Shown here one piece after another: positions 53,011 to 53,315 of a stretch of 53,315 bases of DNA. The translations under genes and the position numbers were made by a program. Source of the stretch: Prochlorococcus sp. scB241_528O2 (GTDB taxonomy: Bacteria; Cyanobacteriota; Cyanobacteriia; PCC-6307; Cyanobiaceae). Where the stretch lies: NCBI GenBank assembly GCA_000634115.1, contig JFLJ01000095.1, positions 1-53,315 on the forward strand, given 5' to 3'. The stretch's first letter is position 1, and every line of letters starts with the position of its first letter. The notes below the pieces were generated by a model. That model saw only the letters and a program-made list of their open reading frames with translations, ran no database searches and was not told the origin of the DNA.

Positions 53011-53315
53011 TTAGTTATTTGCAATAGGATCAAATTCTCCTTGATCATTTAACTTTGGATATTCTTTAGCTGACTTTTTATACATCGAAGCCATTTCTGG
53101 GTAACACCACTCAAACAATGTCTTCTCATATTCATCAACATTTAAACCTTCTCCATTATTGGGCAATATACCTTTATTTTTTCTCTGGCGAATAGCTTCA
53201 AATAATAATATGGAAGCAGCCACTGAAACATTCAAGGATTGAACCATCCCTCTCATAGGTATGAAGATTGATTGATCAACCATTGATATTAGTTCATTAC
53301 TTAACCCCCATTTTT
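53011..53315 (-). CDS. trmH: SpoU/TrmH tRNA 2'-O-methyltransferase, C-terminal part (cut by window)
   Basis: The frame is open to the right edge and contains the SpoU end signatures GLSNELISMVDQSIFIPMRG, then MVQSLNVSVAASILLFEAIR, the knot-forming SAM-binding region of TrmH-type enzymes. It ends with about 60 residues (NVDEYEKTLFEWCYPEMASM, then YKKSAKEYPK). The rest lies beyond the window, so the ATG at 53283 is internal. Specific target tRNA (G18) is suggested by the C-terminus but not proven. Confidence 0.88.
   Translation of the reverse strand, partial: KWGLSNELISMVDQSIFIPMRGMVQSLNVSVAASILLFEAIRQRKNKGILPNNGEGLNVDEYEKTLFEWCYPEMASMYKKSAKEYPKLNDQGEFDPIANN

Overview
The window looks like the chromosome of a high-light-adapted Prochlorococcus. 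Most of it is very AT-rich, intergenic gaps are short, and there are many 30-130 residue proteins of picocyanobacterial type (DUF1651, DUF3104, Nif11, DUF4278). It also carries cyanobacterial markers: a plastid-type terminal oxidase, a carotenoid isomerase-like oxidoreductase, PipX/PipY, SepF, DUF1823 and an LrtA-type hibernation factor. These assignments are read from protein motifs, not from a database search.

Left third (1 to about 18,300): a loosely packed accessory stretch. It starts inside an acetyltransferase gene and holds small hypothetical genes, the terminal oxidase, the CrtISO-like enzyme, a Nif11 protein, TatA, a PrxQ peroxiredoxin, a CPBP protease, proline iminopeptidase, and the thiamine pair tenA-thiD. 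Several genes here are broken: an NdhF N-terminal remnant, a frameshifted ArfB-like release factor, and two short frames each stopped by TAA. A structured RNA candidate of about 200 nt (13,712-13,914), followed by a strong terminator, lies before pip and may be 6S RNA.

Plastic zone (about 18,500-21,760): a block with clearly higher G+C holds a SIMPL-domain protein, two translationally coupled small genes and an LprI-like secreted protein whose only plausible start is AUA. Next to it, a 14-bp copy of the 3' end of tRNA-Thr and paired CGGGAAC repeats bracket a two-gene cassette ending at the intact tRNA-Thr gene. This looks like a small tRNA-targeted integrative element without its own integrase, resembling a reduced tycheposon or satellite.

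Right half (21,760-53,315): dense housekeeping genes. They include aroQ, miaE, cobI, der, ecfT, pipX, pipY, sepF and proC on the plus strand; hpf, a DeoC-like gene, recO and a glycosyltransferase on the minus strand; lipB, an acyl-activating enzyme, ylqD, pdhC and queA; sulfur amino-acid genes cysK and two transsulfuration enzymes; rpsD, yidD, murE, an arsM-like gene, nfu, mqo, lepA and an oligopeptide permease. The window ends inside a trmH-like gene.

A notable regulatory locus lies at 47,695-47,975. A DUF4278 mini-protein gene is preceded by what looks like a type II glutamine riboswitch (downstream-peptide motif). A perfect GTA-N8-TAC NtcA box overlaps the predicted transcription start, and a good terminator follows the gene. 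This suggests dual nitrogen control.
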